This document shows, piece by piece, positions 1 to 6,653 of a stretch of DNA of 8,043 nucleotides. Each line of letters begins with the position of its first letter. The stretch's first letter is position 1. The stretch is from a bacterium (GTDB lineage: Bacteria; Verrucomicrobiota; Kiritimatiellia; UBA8416), in contig JAIFLS010000113.1 in assembly GCA_020048935.1 (NCBI GenBank), positions 1-8,043 on the forward strand. Reading direction: 5' to 3'. The position numbers and the translations under genes were made by a program. Under the pieces are notes generated by a model. The model saw only the letters and a program-made list of their open reading frames with translations. It was not told where the DNA came from and searched no databases.

Positions 1-30
1 GTCTAATCGACCCACCCCGCCCTCCGGGCA

Positions 31-70
31 CCCCTCCAAGGAGGGGATCCTTGCCTCCTGGCGCGTGAAA
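31..70 (+). repeat. 40-bp direct repeat, copy 1
   Basis: This is the first copy of a 40-bp unit that recurs at 77-116 with 38 of 40 bases identical; the differences are C/A at unit position 20 and G/A at position 33. The unit starts with CCCCTCCAAGGAGGGGATC and ends in CGTGAAA. Its first 19 bases belong to the left arm of the large inverted repeat. Confidence 0.9.
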
Positions 71-76
71 ACAGGT

Positions 77-116
77 CCCCTCCAAGGAGGGGATCATTGC
101 CTCCTGGCACGTGAAA
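77..116 (+). repeat. 40-bp direct repeat, copy 2
   Basis: This is the second copy of the unit, separated from the first by 6 bases (ACAGGT). Its first 19 bases are the reverse complement of 120-138, so the element holds three copies of one module: two direct and one inverted. Such a nested layout fits growth by local duplication or insertion of one repeat into another. Confidence 0.9.
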
Positions 117-208
117 TATGATCCCCTCCTTGGAGGGGTGCCCGGAGGGCGGGGTGGGTTTCTGTTTGTAAGGAACAATCAAACTACGCGAAAAATCAAT
201 GTTGATAG

Positions 209-237
209 TTGATGGCGTGCGTTTGTTCTGCTACAAT
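209..237 (+). promoter_or_regulatory. predicted sigma70-type promoter of the small ORF
   Basis: TTGATG at 209-214 (4 of 6 matches to the -35 consensus) and TACAAT at 232-237 (5 of 6 matches to the -10 consensus) are separated by exactly 17 bp. Transcription would start near 244, leaving a leader of about 15 nt before the ATG pair at 258/261. An overlapping TTGATA at 202-207 is a poorer -35 because its spacing is 24 bp. The position just ahead of an ORF with a Shine-Dalgarno sequence supports the call; there is no experimental evidence. Confidence 0.5.
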
Positions 238-257
238 GAAGGCGTCGAAGGGGGTGT

Positions 258-461
258 ATGATGAACATATCGAAGTACGGATGCAAGTTCACGGTCCTGG
301 CGGTGCCCAGGCAGACCGAGATGTTCATGATGAACATGCAGGTATTCGATATCGTTCCGCACCGTATCGAGCCGCAACGGATCGAATCGGATGCCACCGG
401 GCGGCCGCTCTCCGTGGTTTGGTGCGCCGTGTTCAACCTCAAGGGCATGCACAATGCCTAG
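258..461 (+). CDS. small hypothetical protein (66-67 aa)
   Basis: I do not recognise the family. The ORF encodes 67 aa from the first ATG at 258, or 66 aa from the second ATG at 261. An AAGGGGG Shine-Dalgarno run at 248-254 lies 3 nt before the first ATG and 6 nt before the second, so the second start may be the real one. A well-spaced promoter (209-237) lies just upstream. Third codon positions are mostly G or C, as in the clear genes of this window. The protein has no signal peptide or obvious membrane segment; it is Met-rich in its first half (MFMMNMQVF around residues 22-30), basic in the middle (PHRIEPQRIE) and has two Cys. Its TAG stop lies 2 bases from the end of the convergent HAD-like gene, a typical close-packed gene junction. 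It could be a chance ORF, but the combined signals favour a real gene. Confidence 0.55.
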   Translation: MMNISKYGCKFTVLAVPRQTEMFMMNMQVFDIVPHRIEPQRIESDATGRPLSVVWCAVFNLKGMHNA

Positions 462-463
462 GT

Positions 464-1369
464 TCAGGATAAGTCGAGGCTAAGCTGTCCTCGCACCACG
501 ACTTTGCGTCCGGATGGCGTCTCCGGGTCCGATGTATAGTATACCACGAATTTGATAGCCGGGAACTGCTTGGCCAAGGCGGTTCGAACGTAGTTCTCGA
601 CCGCGATGACATTGCCTTCGTCATCGTCCGAGAAGCCGACGCTGATGGGCTTTTCAAGGCCGCGTTCGCCGGAAATGCGGATGACGTGCTCGACGAAATC
701 CTTGATGGCGAACTGCTTGCCTGTCTCCGTGTTGGGTGAGGCGGTGGCCGGCTGTCCCATTCTCTGGCGGAATTCGGGTGACATCACCCCATGATATTTG
801 TTGTGGTCGAGGTAGTACCCGAGCACGTCCTGGTCGTTGCTGATTGGCTGCTGGGGGTCGAAGCAGGCGATATAGCCGCGAAGATTGCCCAGCATGATCT
901 TGCGTTCCTCCACGGTCAGCACGGTGCTGATGAAATACTCCACCCCCTTACGGATGACGTCGGGACCGTGGCCGCGGGCGGTGACAATGGCAAACAGCCT
1001 GCCTTCGATCAAGGTTGTGCGGAATGTCTCGAAGCACGGGGCCGCCTTTTCCTCGCCAGAAACGACCCGGTCGATGGCGGTCCGTGTGTCGCGCAGGAAA
1101 ATATTCTCGTTGTCCACATCCAGGTCCCGGAATTCACGGAACGCGTTTTCCCACGATCCGTCCGGCGGGCGGTAGTTGGCCGTGTCGCTGCGGATGACAC
1201 TGAATACCGCCGTGGAAACCGAGTGCGGGACCCATTCACCGATGGCGGTCCGGCGCTCCAGATGAATGCAGGTTGGCATGTGCAGGATGTTATTATCCCA
1301 GTCGAAGATATAGTACTTCAAGTCGCGATCGCCCACCGCGTAGTTGATCTTGTTTGTCTCTGCAGTCAT
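464..1369 (-). CDS. HAD-like phosphohydrolase, second gene of the RdgC-like operon
   Basis: This 301-aa protein carries HAD-superfamily motifs. Motif I is YYIFDWDNNIL with candidate nucleophile D23 and acid/base D25. Motif II is FAIVTARG with T130. A possible motif III Lys is K218 or K223. Motif IV is VGFSDDDEGN with D248-D250 as Mg2+ ligands. HAD enzymes transfer phosphoryl groups through an aspartyl intermediate; the substrate here is unknown. About 105 residues separate motifs I and II, and about 118 separate II and IV, leaving room for cap domains. DWDNN departs from the usual DxDGT, with Asn at the Thr position. No signal peptide or TM segment is visible, so it should be cytoplasmic. I chose the start at 1369 because an AAAGGGG site overlaps the upstream gene's stop, leaving an 8-nt gap that suggests translational coupling. 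An in-frame ATG at 1438 would add 23 atypical residues and overlap the upstream gene by 61 bp. Confidence 0.8.
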   Translation of the reverse strand: MTAETNKINYAVGDRDLKYYIFDWDNNILHMPTCIHLERRTAIGEWVPHSVSTAVFSVIRSDTANYRPPDGSWENAFREFRDLDVDNENIFLRDTRTAIDRVVSGEEKAAPCFETFRTTLIEGRLFAIVTARGHGPDVIRKGVEYFISTVLTVEERKIMLGNLRGYIACFDPQQPISNDQDVLGYYLDHNKYHGVMSPEFRQRMGQPATASPNTETGKQFAIKDFVEHVIRISGERGLEKPISVGFSDDDEGNVIAVENYVRTALAKQFPAIKFVVYYTSDPETPSGRKVVVRGQLSLDLS

Positions 1370-1377
1370 TGACCCCT

Positions 1378-2475
1378 TTATGCCTTGCTGCGGCGGTTGC
1401 CTACCCATTTGCGAATGTCTTCCCGGATGGCTTTCCACTCCGCCGGATTGAGTCGTTCCTCCAGGAAACGGGTGTAGAACCCCGTGACCACCTCGCGCAG
1501 GGTGTCGAGTGCCAGCATGCGGTCCTGGAAACGGCTAGCGGCATCGAGCTCCTCGCCTTGCGGAAGCTGCGTCGAACGGAATGTGAACGAATCGGCGTCG
1601 AAGGTGAATTTCCAAGTGGCTTCGTCGCGGGCGAACATGACCTTGGCCCGTTTTAGCTTCTTGCCGCTGAGCAGGGCGGTACGGGCTTCGGCGCTGACCA
1701 GCGGCTGCCCGTTGCGCAGGACGGTCTCGTGTGCACCGGCACCCTCGAACATGAAGCAGAGCGGTCCCTCGATGGCGACGGCAAAGGGGCCGGCGTCAAG
1801 CGTGGCGATCCCGCCGCAGGCTTCGGAGAAATACCACAGCCAGGTCAGGAAATCGCGTCCGATGTGCGCCTCGGCCATGTCGTCTTCAAGCTCGGGGGAA
1901 AAGCTGGAGGGTGCCAGGTCGCGAATGTCCGTCTTGAGTGTCTTGGCCGCGACATTCTCCGGATCGAACGGGATCAGGTCCAGTCCGGTGGTGTGCCGGA
2001 AATTCAGGCGCAAGGCGTCGAGCTGTTTGTCTGTGGTGGCTGTGGCATAGAGGAACTGGCCGTGCGGGTCGCAGGCAATATCGATGCCGGAGAGGGTCGG
2101 GGGCATGGTTGGCAGCAGCCGGGCGGTGACTTCCTTCTTGATCGCGCTTTTCTCGTTGCGCTTGAGAAACGGCAGGCCTCGCGCCTGCATCTCGGCCAGT
2201 TCCTCCATTTTGCATTCGGCCTTGAGCAGGGCGGGCGGGATGACTCGTTCCGCCTTCATCAGCGTCAGGCGCAGGTAACCCGCGACCATTGCGCTATCCT
2301 CCGTGATATGGCGGTCGAGCAGATGGCGTCCGGTAACCCAGCCCGAGATTTCGCCCGTGCCCATGGTCTCGATCGGGGGGACCGCATGACGGGCGAACCG
2401 AGCGACGAAATCGGGAGGAAGGGGCGCGGCGAGATAGAACATTCGGTAACTGAGGGAGCCAGATTCAAATGCCAT
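1378..2475 (-). CDS. RdgC-like recombination-associated protein
   Basis: This 365-aa protein resembles the RdgC family. The N-terminus is MAFESGSLSYRMFYL. The central segment KRNEKSAIKKEVTARLLP (residues 105-122) corresponds to the basic RKEK...LLP core of RdgC, and TATTDKQLDALRLNF (about 145-159) fits the following conserved strand-helix. Classical RdgC is a ring-shaped double-stranded DNA-binding protein of about 300 aa that restrains RecA; this protein is longer and clearly divergent, so that function is an inference. No signal peptide or TM segment is seen. The start at 2475 is preferred over an in-frame ATG at 2526 because AAGGAAAG lies at suitable spacing before it and family-like sequence begins at once. 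It is the first gene of a two-gene minus-strand operon with the HAD-like gene 8 nt downstream. Confidence 0.78.
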   Translation of the reverse strand: MAFESGSLSYRMFYLAAPLPPDFVARFARHAVPPIETMGTGEISGWVTGRHLLDRHITEDSAMVAGYLRLTLMKAERVIPPALLKAECKMEELAEMQARGLPFLKRNEKSAIKKEVTARLLPTMPPTLSGIDIACDPHGQFLYATATTDKQLDALRLNFRHTTGLDLIPFDPENVAAKTLKTDIRDLAPSSFSPELEDDMAEAHIGRDFLTWLWYFSEACGGIATLDAGPFAVAIEGPLCFMFEGAGAHETVLRNGQPLVSAEARTALLSGKKLKRAKVMFARDEATWKFTFDADSFTFRSTQLPQGEELDAASRFQDRMLALDTLREVVTGFYTRFLEERLNPAEWKAIREDIRKWVGNRRSKA

Positions 2476-2661
2476 TTGGATTCTTTCCTTGCATAATGTT
2501 ATGATTCGAGGAAACCATGGTGCCATATCTTACCGCCGATATCAATCCCGCGTAAGGATTATTCGGCGTTGCGGTGGCATATGAATAAAGGCTGGAGTTC
2601 GTTCAGGTTTTGTGAAAAAGTATAACACAGCTCTCGTATTTCAGTTGTTTCCAAATGACGA
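2476..2661. promoter_or_regulatory. divergent intergenic region with a weak kinase promoter candidate
   Basis: These 186 bases separate the minus-strand RdgC-like operon from the plus-strand kinase and should hold both promoters. On the plus strand TATAAC at 2621-2626 is a fair -10 element, but the hexamer 17 bp upstream (TTCGTT, 2598-2603) matches the -35 consensus poorly, so an activator or another sigma factor may be involved. For the minus strand I see the Shine-Dalgarno sequence but no convincing promoter. I see no clear operator dyad. Confidence 0.25.
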
Positions 2662-5256
2662 ATGGACTGCATGAACGGCAATTCGAAGAGGTTATGCGTA
2701 TCCGTAACAGACGATGACATCCCACGTCTGCTGGGGTTTTCGTTCTCTCTGGGGGTGTCGCTGCTTTATCTTGTCATTGCGAGCCTGTGGATATTCTTCT
2801 CGGATCGGATCATTCTCCTGATCGCAAGGAATCCGGACCAGTTACTCATGCTGTCGACTGGCAAAGGGTGGTTTTATGTTGCGCTGACCGCCTTCTTGCT
2901 TTTCTGGTGCCTGGAACGATTCACGCGCCAGATCCGGCGGAATCAGCAGCGGGTGCGGGAAGAGCACGGGCGTCACCTGACAACGCTCCAGGCCATCGGT
3001 GATGCGGTTCTATCGACCGATGTTGAAGGGCGCGTCGAGATGATCAATCCGGTGGCCGAGAAGCTTACCGGGTGGACGGCGGAAGAGGCCGTCGGACAGC
3101 CATTGGATGTGGTCTTCCGGATAATCAGCGAGGATGATCGCAAACCGGTCGGCGATGTGTTTGATCGTGTCGTCAAGGACGGTGCTTCCATCGGTCTTGG
3201 CAATCACACACTCCTGATTGCGCGAGATGGCACGGAACGCCCGATTGCCGATTCAGCCGCACCGATTCGCGATGCAGATGGCAAAATCAACGGCATGGTC
3301 GTGGTCTTCAGTGACCAGAGTGCCGATCGGGCGGCGGGGGCGGCACAACGTGCGAGTGATCGCGAATTGAAGCGCGCCCAGCGGCTTGCGCATATCGGAT
3401 CCTGGTGCTTTGACTTGAATTGCGGACGCGTATCCGCGTCCGACGAGGCTCGGCTGATCTATGGTATCGATGCGGAGGTATGGCGAATCGAGGATGTCCA
3501 GAAAATGCCGCTGGTCATCTATCGCGAGATGCTGGACCGGGCGTTGACCGATTTGATCAGCAAGGGCAAGCCTTACGATGTCGAGTTCCAGGTTCGGCGA
3601 CTGTCGGACGGCGCCGTGCGCCACATCCATTCCATTGCCGAATATGATGCGGACAGCAACCGGGTGATTGGCACCATTCATGACATTACCGACCGCAAGC
3701 AGGCGGAAGCCGCACGTCAGGATAGCGAATTCCGTTATGTCGAGCTGTTTGAACATGCCGTTGACGGTATCCTGGTTGGGACGCCAGAGGGGCGCATTGC
3801 CGATGCAAACACCAGTGTCCTCCGGATGCTCGAAATGGATAAGGCCGCCCTGTGCGGACGGCACATCAGCACCTTGTTCGAGGAAACGGAGTTGCAGGAA
3901 GCCCCTCTGCAGTTCGCGAAGCTTGCACAAGGCGGGACGGTGGTGCGTGAACGGCAGTACATCCGTCCGGATGGCCAGAAGCTGCATCTTGAAATGCACA
4001 GCAAACAGATGCCGGATGGCGGCTACCACTCGATTATCCGCGACATAACCGCCCGCAAACATGATGAGAGTGAGCGCGAACGCCTGCAGGCGCAATTGGT
4101 GCAATCGCACAAGATCGAATCGGTCGGGCGACTGGCGGGCGGGGTGGCTCATGACTTCAACAACATGCTGGGCGTGATCATGGGGTACGCGGACCTTGCC
4201 ATGAGCAAGCTGGAGCCGGCGAACGCCTTGCGCGGCGACCTGCAGGAAATCATGAACGCGGCGCGTCGGTCCGCCGAGATGACCAGTCAGTTACTGGCTT
4301 TCGCCCGCAAACAGCCGATCCTGCCACAAGTGCTCGACCTGAACAAGACGGTCGATGGTATCCTGAATATGCTTCGACGGTTGATAGGCGAGCATATCGA
4401 CCTGGTCTGGAATCCCGCCGCGGATGTGTGGCCCGTGAGGATGGATCGTACGCAAGTCGAGCAAATCCTTGCGAATTTATGTCTGAATGCGCGTGATGCC
4501 ATTTCAAATTCCGGGCGGATCCTGATTGAAACGCAGATGGCGACGCTGGATCAGGCGGACAGTGCCAATCTCGCCGGGCTGGTGCCGGGCTTCTATGCGA
4601 TGCTATCGGTGAAAGACAATGGCTGCGGCATGGACAAGGAACTTCTGGAATCGGTGTTTGAACCCTTTTTCACGACCAAGGATACCGGCAAGGGGACAGG
4701 ACTCGGACTGGCAACCGTTTATGGAATAGTCAAGCAGAACCATGGGTACATCCATGTTTCCAGCACGCCGGGAGCGGGCACCACCTTCACGATCTACCTT
4801 CCCCGTTGCGAGGACTCTCAGGTCGATGAGGTTCCTGATGCGCAGTATCCCGTTTTGGCATCCCCTGCTGGTGTTGTCACGGTGTTAATCACCGAAGATG
4901 AACCTGGCATCTTGAGACTCTGCGAAACGGGACTCTCGGGCCTGGGATATCGTGTTCTGTCCGCGTCTTCCCCGGAAGCCGCCATTGAACTGGCAAAGGC
5001 CCATGCCGGACGGATTCACCTATTGGTGAGCGATGTTGTTATGCCGGGCATGAACGGAAAGGAACTAGCCGCTGCGGTTAATGTTTCCTGTCCGGGAATC
5101 AAGGTCCTTTACATGTCGGGTTACACGGCCAGCGTGATTGCTCACCACGGCATGCTTGCTCCTGGATTGCACTATCTCCAAAAGCCGTTTACAATTCACG
5201 GACTTGCTCTTAAGGTGAGGCAGGCGCTCGGTGCCGACTCGATGGGCGCGGTGTAA
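2662..5256 (+). CDS. hybrid sensor histidine kinase (2 TM, 3 PAS, HisKA, HATPase_c, REC)
   Basis: This 864-aa membrane sensor kinase autophosphorylates on His and passes the phosphate to its own receiver domain. Two TM helices lie at about 23-46 and 70-86, with a short loop between (SLWIFFSDRIILLI, a common input module of PAS sensors). Three PAS-like segments follow at about 105-215, 235-345 and 357-470. The H box GGVAHDFNN carries the phosphoacceptor H497. ATP-binding motifs are the N box NLCLNARDA (N609), G1 DNGCGM (652-657), F box FEPFF (666-670) and G2 GKGTGLGL (676-683). The C-terminal receiver has acidic residues E745-E747, phosphoacceptor D791, S819 and K841, so every key residue is intact. 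There is no DNA-binding output domain and no adjacent response regulator, so its downstream partner lies elsewhere. The start is uncertain: ATG at 2662 and at 2671 both lack a good Shine-Dalgarno sequence. Confidence 0.97.
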   Translation: MDCMNGNSKRLCVSVTDDDIPRLLGFSFSLGVSLLYLVIASLWIFFSDRIILLIARNPDQLLMLSTGKGWFYVALTAFLLFWCLERFTRQIRRNQQRVREEHGRHLTTLQAIGDAVLSTDVEGRVEMINPVAEKLTGWTAEEAVGQPLDVVFRIISEDDRKPVGDVFDRVVKDGASIGLGNHTLLIARDGTERPIADSAAPIRDADGKINGMVVVFSDQSADRAAGAAQRASDRELKRAQRLAHIGSWCFDLNCGRVSASDEARLIYGIDAEVWRIEDVQKMPLVIYREMLDRALTDLISKGKPYDVEFQVRRLSDGAVRHIHSIAEYDADSNRVIGTIHDITDRKQAEAARQDSEFRYVELFEHAVDGILVGTPEGRIADANTSVLRMLEMDKAALCGRHISTLFEETELQEAPLQFAKLAQGGTVVRERQYIRPDGQKLHLEMHSKQMPDGGYHSIIRDITARKHDESERERLQAQLVQSHKIESVGRLAGGVAHDFNNMLGVIMGYADLAMSKLEPANALRGDLQEIMNAARRSAEMTSQLLAFARKQPILPQVLDLNKTVDGILNMLRRLIGEHIDLVWNPAADVWPVRMDRTQVEQILANLCLNARDAISNSGRILIETQMATLDQADSANLAGLVPGFYAMLSVKDNGCGMDKELLESVFEPFFTTKDTGKGTGLGLATVYGIVKQNHGYIHVSSTPGAGTTFTIYLPRCEDSQVDEVPDAQYPVLASPAGVVTVLITEDEPGILRLCETGLSGLGYRVLSASSPEAAIELAKAHAGRIHLLVSDVVMPGMNGKELAAAVNVSCPGIKVLYMSGYTASVIAHHGMLAPGLHYLQKPFTIHGLALKVRQALGADSMGAV

Positions 5257-5313
5257 AGAGCGGGCTGCTGTTGCATAAGGTTGAGTCTGCGGTTTCCGTG
5301 ACGGGTTGGTTGT

Positions 5314-6528
5314 ATGGGTATAAGTCGAGCTTTTTTACGATTCCTCGGGGGTGTCGTGCTACTGTCTGCCGGTCTTGGGCTCGCGGATGAGAACCCGACG
5401 ATAGAGGAAATCCGCGAGCGGATGGAGTCAATCGGTATTCGTAGTGTGCGTTCATCCGATGGACATTTGGTTGTGTCGGGGCCGGATCCGTTTAAAAATG
5501 CCTTGCTGCTGAAGATAGCCGGGGATATCCGTGCGCAGGTCGAGTCACTTGTCGGGATGCCGTTGGTTTTTGATTCACGCAGTGTCCGGTTGCTGGTCAT
5601 GCAGAATGCTGATCCAACCGACGCCGTACGTGTCGAGCACGTCCACTCCGATGGAATCCGGATTCATCGGGTGCTGCTGCCGGACTACGTGCATGGCGAC
5701 TCGGAATCAGGCCGCGAGGCCTTGTGCGAGGTTTTTCTCGCCCTCTATATTCATCCCACCGAGCCGAGAGGTAACTCCGTGGCTTCGTTTGCGATGCCAT
5801 CCTGGCTGTGCCGAGGCGTCCTGCCGGTGCTGACAGAGCAGGGACGCAGCGATACGTATGAACAGGCGATTCGGTTGTGGCGCGAAGGTCGGCTGCTCTC
5901 GCCTGTGCGGATGGTCTTGGATCCGGCGGTCCTTGATGTGGAGGATGATCATGCAAGGATGACGACTTCTTGCGGGGCTTTTGTCCTCTGGTTGACGGAT
6001 GTGGAAGTCGGAACCTCCCGTGCCAGAAGCTTGTTCGACCGTCTTTCCAATGGTGGCGAGGCGGATGGGGATTGGTTGCGTGAACAGCACGCTGATATTG
6101 GGGTCTCGGACGAGTGGTGGGATCGCTGGATGCTGTCACAACGCCATGTCGTGCGGGCGCTGGGGCGTCTGACGCTTGAGCATCTGGATGCGTTGCAGGC
6201 GGAGTGGCGAATCCATTCCGGGGATGGCGGCGTACCGTCGGATATCGCATTCCCATCGGCGGCGGATTGCACGGCGCTGCTGCCGTATCGTGACCAGCCG
6301 TGGTTCAAGGGGGCTGTTCGTGAGAAACGCTTTCGCATCGAGATGCTTGCCCAGGGACGCCCGGTGCGGTTTCGAGAGCTGGTGGGCGTTTATGCTGGCA
6401 TACTGAACGCCATCGAGTCAGTCGATTCGCCTACAGCCGTCGTCGGGATGGCCGTTGAGGCTCGCCGGCAATCCCAAGCGTTGTACGAAACCGTGAAGCA
6501 GGCAGGCGGCGTCTGGTCAGAGCCCTGA
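5314..6528 (+). CDS. exported protein resembling a catalytically dead gluzincin (peptidase MA-like)
   Basis: The gene encodes 404 aa. The N-terminus has Arg5/Arg9, a hydrophobic core at about 10-22 and a likely signal peptidase I site after GLA (residue 24), so the protein should be exported. Mature residues 25-120 form a mixed alpha/beta region. Residues 130-200 resemble the active-site layout of gluzincin metallopeptidases: a helix, then PSWLCRG, then a helix ending in REGRLL. The HExxH motif appears as REALC (134-138) and the usual WLxEG as WLCRG (164-168), so both zinc His and the third ligand Glu are absent while E135 remains. Peptidase activity is therefore unlikely; a binding or scaffold role is possible. 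This reading rests on motif layout, not on a search; otherwise it is a hypothetical exported protein. It lies 57 bp after the kinase gene with no clear terminator between, so co-transcription is possible. No good Shine-Dalgarno sequence precedes the ATG, but the signal peptide supports this start. Confidence 0.85.
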   Translation: MGISRAFLRFLGGVVLLSAGLGLADENPTIEEIRERMESIGIRSVRSSDGHLVVSGPDPFKNALLLKIAGDIRAQVESLVGMPLVFDSRSVRLLVMQNADPTDAVRVEHVHSDGIRIHRVLLPDYVHGDSESGREALCEVFLALYIHPTEPRGNSVASFAMPSWLCRGVLPVLTEQGRSDTYEQAIRLWREGRLLSPVRMVLDPAVLDVEDDHARMTTSCGAFVLWLTDVEVGTSRARSLFDRLSNGGEADGDWLREQHADIGVSDEWWDRWMLSQRHVVRALGRLTLEHLDALQAEWRIHSGDGGVPSDIAFPSAADCTALLPYRDQPWFKGAVREKRFRIEMLAQGRPVRFRELVGVYAGILNAIESVDSPTAVVGMAVEARRQSQALYETVKQAGGVWSEP

Positions 6529-6557
6529 TCGCGGGGCGGTTCCTGTAACGTTTTGTC

Positions 6558-6585
6558 TTGCCTTACTTGAATCGTGCCATAATAT
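6558..6585 (+). promoter_or_regulatory. weak promoter candidate upstream of the sulfatase
   Basis: TTGCCT (6558-6563) and TAATAT (6580-6585) are separated by 16 bp in the 125-bp gap before the sulfatase start. The match is modest and is offered only because the gap is long enough to hold a promoter. An alternative CATAAT at 6578-6583 has poor spacing to any -35-like hexamer. Confidence 0.25.
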
Positions 6586-6653
6586 CCGAACGAGATTGCC
6601 TGGCGCTTGTATATGTTTACCGAGGATCAGCAAACTGGAGAACGGAAACCCGA

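Larger units (their letters stand above)
11..158. repeat. REP/MITE-like GC-rich inverted repeat element
   Basis: The segment is bounded by a perfect 39-bp inverted repeat: 11-49 is the exact reverse complement of 120-158. Each arm is built of smaller hairpins: CCCCTCCAAGGAGGGG (7-bp stem around AA) and GCCCTCCGGGC (4-bp stem). The 70 bases between the arms contain a second copy of the inner module, so 77-95 can also pair with 120-138 in place of 31-49. No ORF lies inside. A T-rich stretch (GTTTCTGTTTGT) follows the right arm, so a transcript entering from the left would form a very stable hairpin that could act as a terminator or 3'-end block. The form matches dispersed bacterial REP-type intergenic repeats; no target-site duplication or transposase is visible in the window. 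The repeat is read directly; its class is inferred. Confidence 0.9.

Noticed and set aside
31..116. Two 40-bp direct repeats as a CRISPR-like array
   Set aside because: There are only two copies with a 6-base gap, the units are self-complementary parts of a larger inverted repeat, and there are no spacers or cas genes.
179..454. 91-codon minus-strand ORF opposite the small plus-strand gene
   Set aside because: It overlaps the promoter and small ORF on the other strand and has a motif-free Arg/Cys/Thr-rich translation; the plus-strand reading has better start signals.
791..1372. 193-codon plus-strand ORF opposite the HAD-like gene
   Set aside because: It is an antisense shadow of a gene with clear HAD motifs; no ribosome-binding site or domain pattern was seen.
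1370..1438. N-terminal extension of the HAD-like protein to the ATG at 1438
   Set aside because: The extra 23 residues are atypical and would overlap the RdgC-like gene by 61 bp, whereas the ATG at 1369 has a Shine-Dalgarno sequence and normal operon spacing.
1729..2496. 255-codon plus-strand ORF opposite the RdgC-like gene
   Set aside because: The minus-strand frame has family motifs, a Shine-Dalgarno sequence and operon spacing; the plus-strand frame is Gly/Arg/Gln-rich without motifs.
3253..4152. 299-codon minus-strand ORF inside the kinase gene
   Set aside because: The plus strand encodes an uninterrupted PAS/HisKA protein here; the antisense frame has no recognisable motifs and is a by-product of the GC-rich codon pattern.
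5257..5313. Terminator or regulatory hairpin between the kinase and the exported protein gene
   Set aside because: No stem followed by a T run is visible in the 57 bases.
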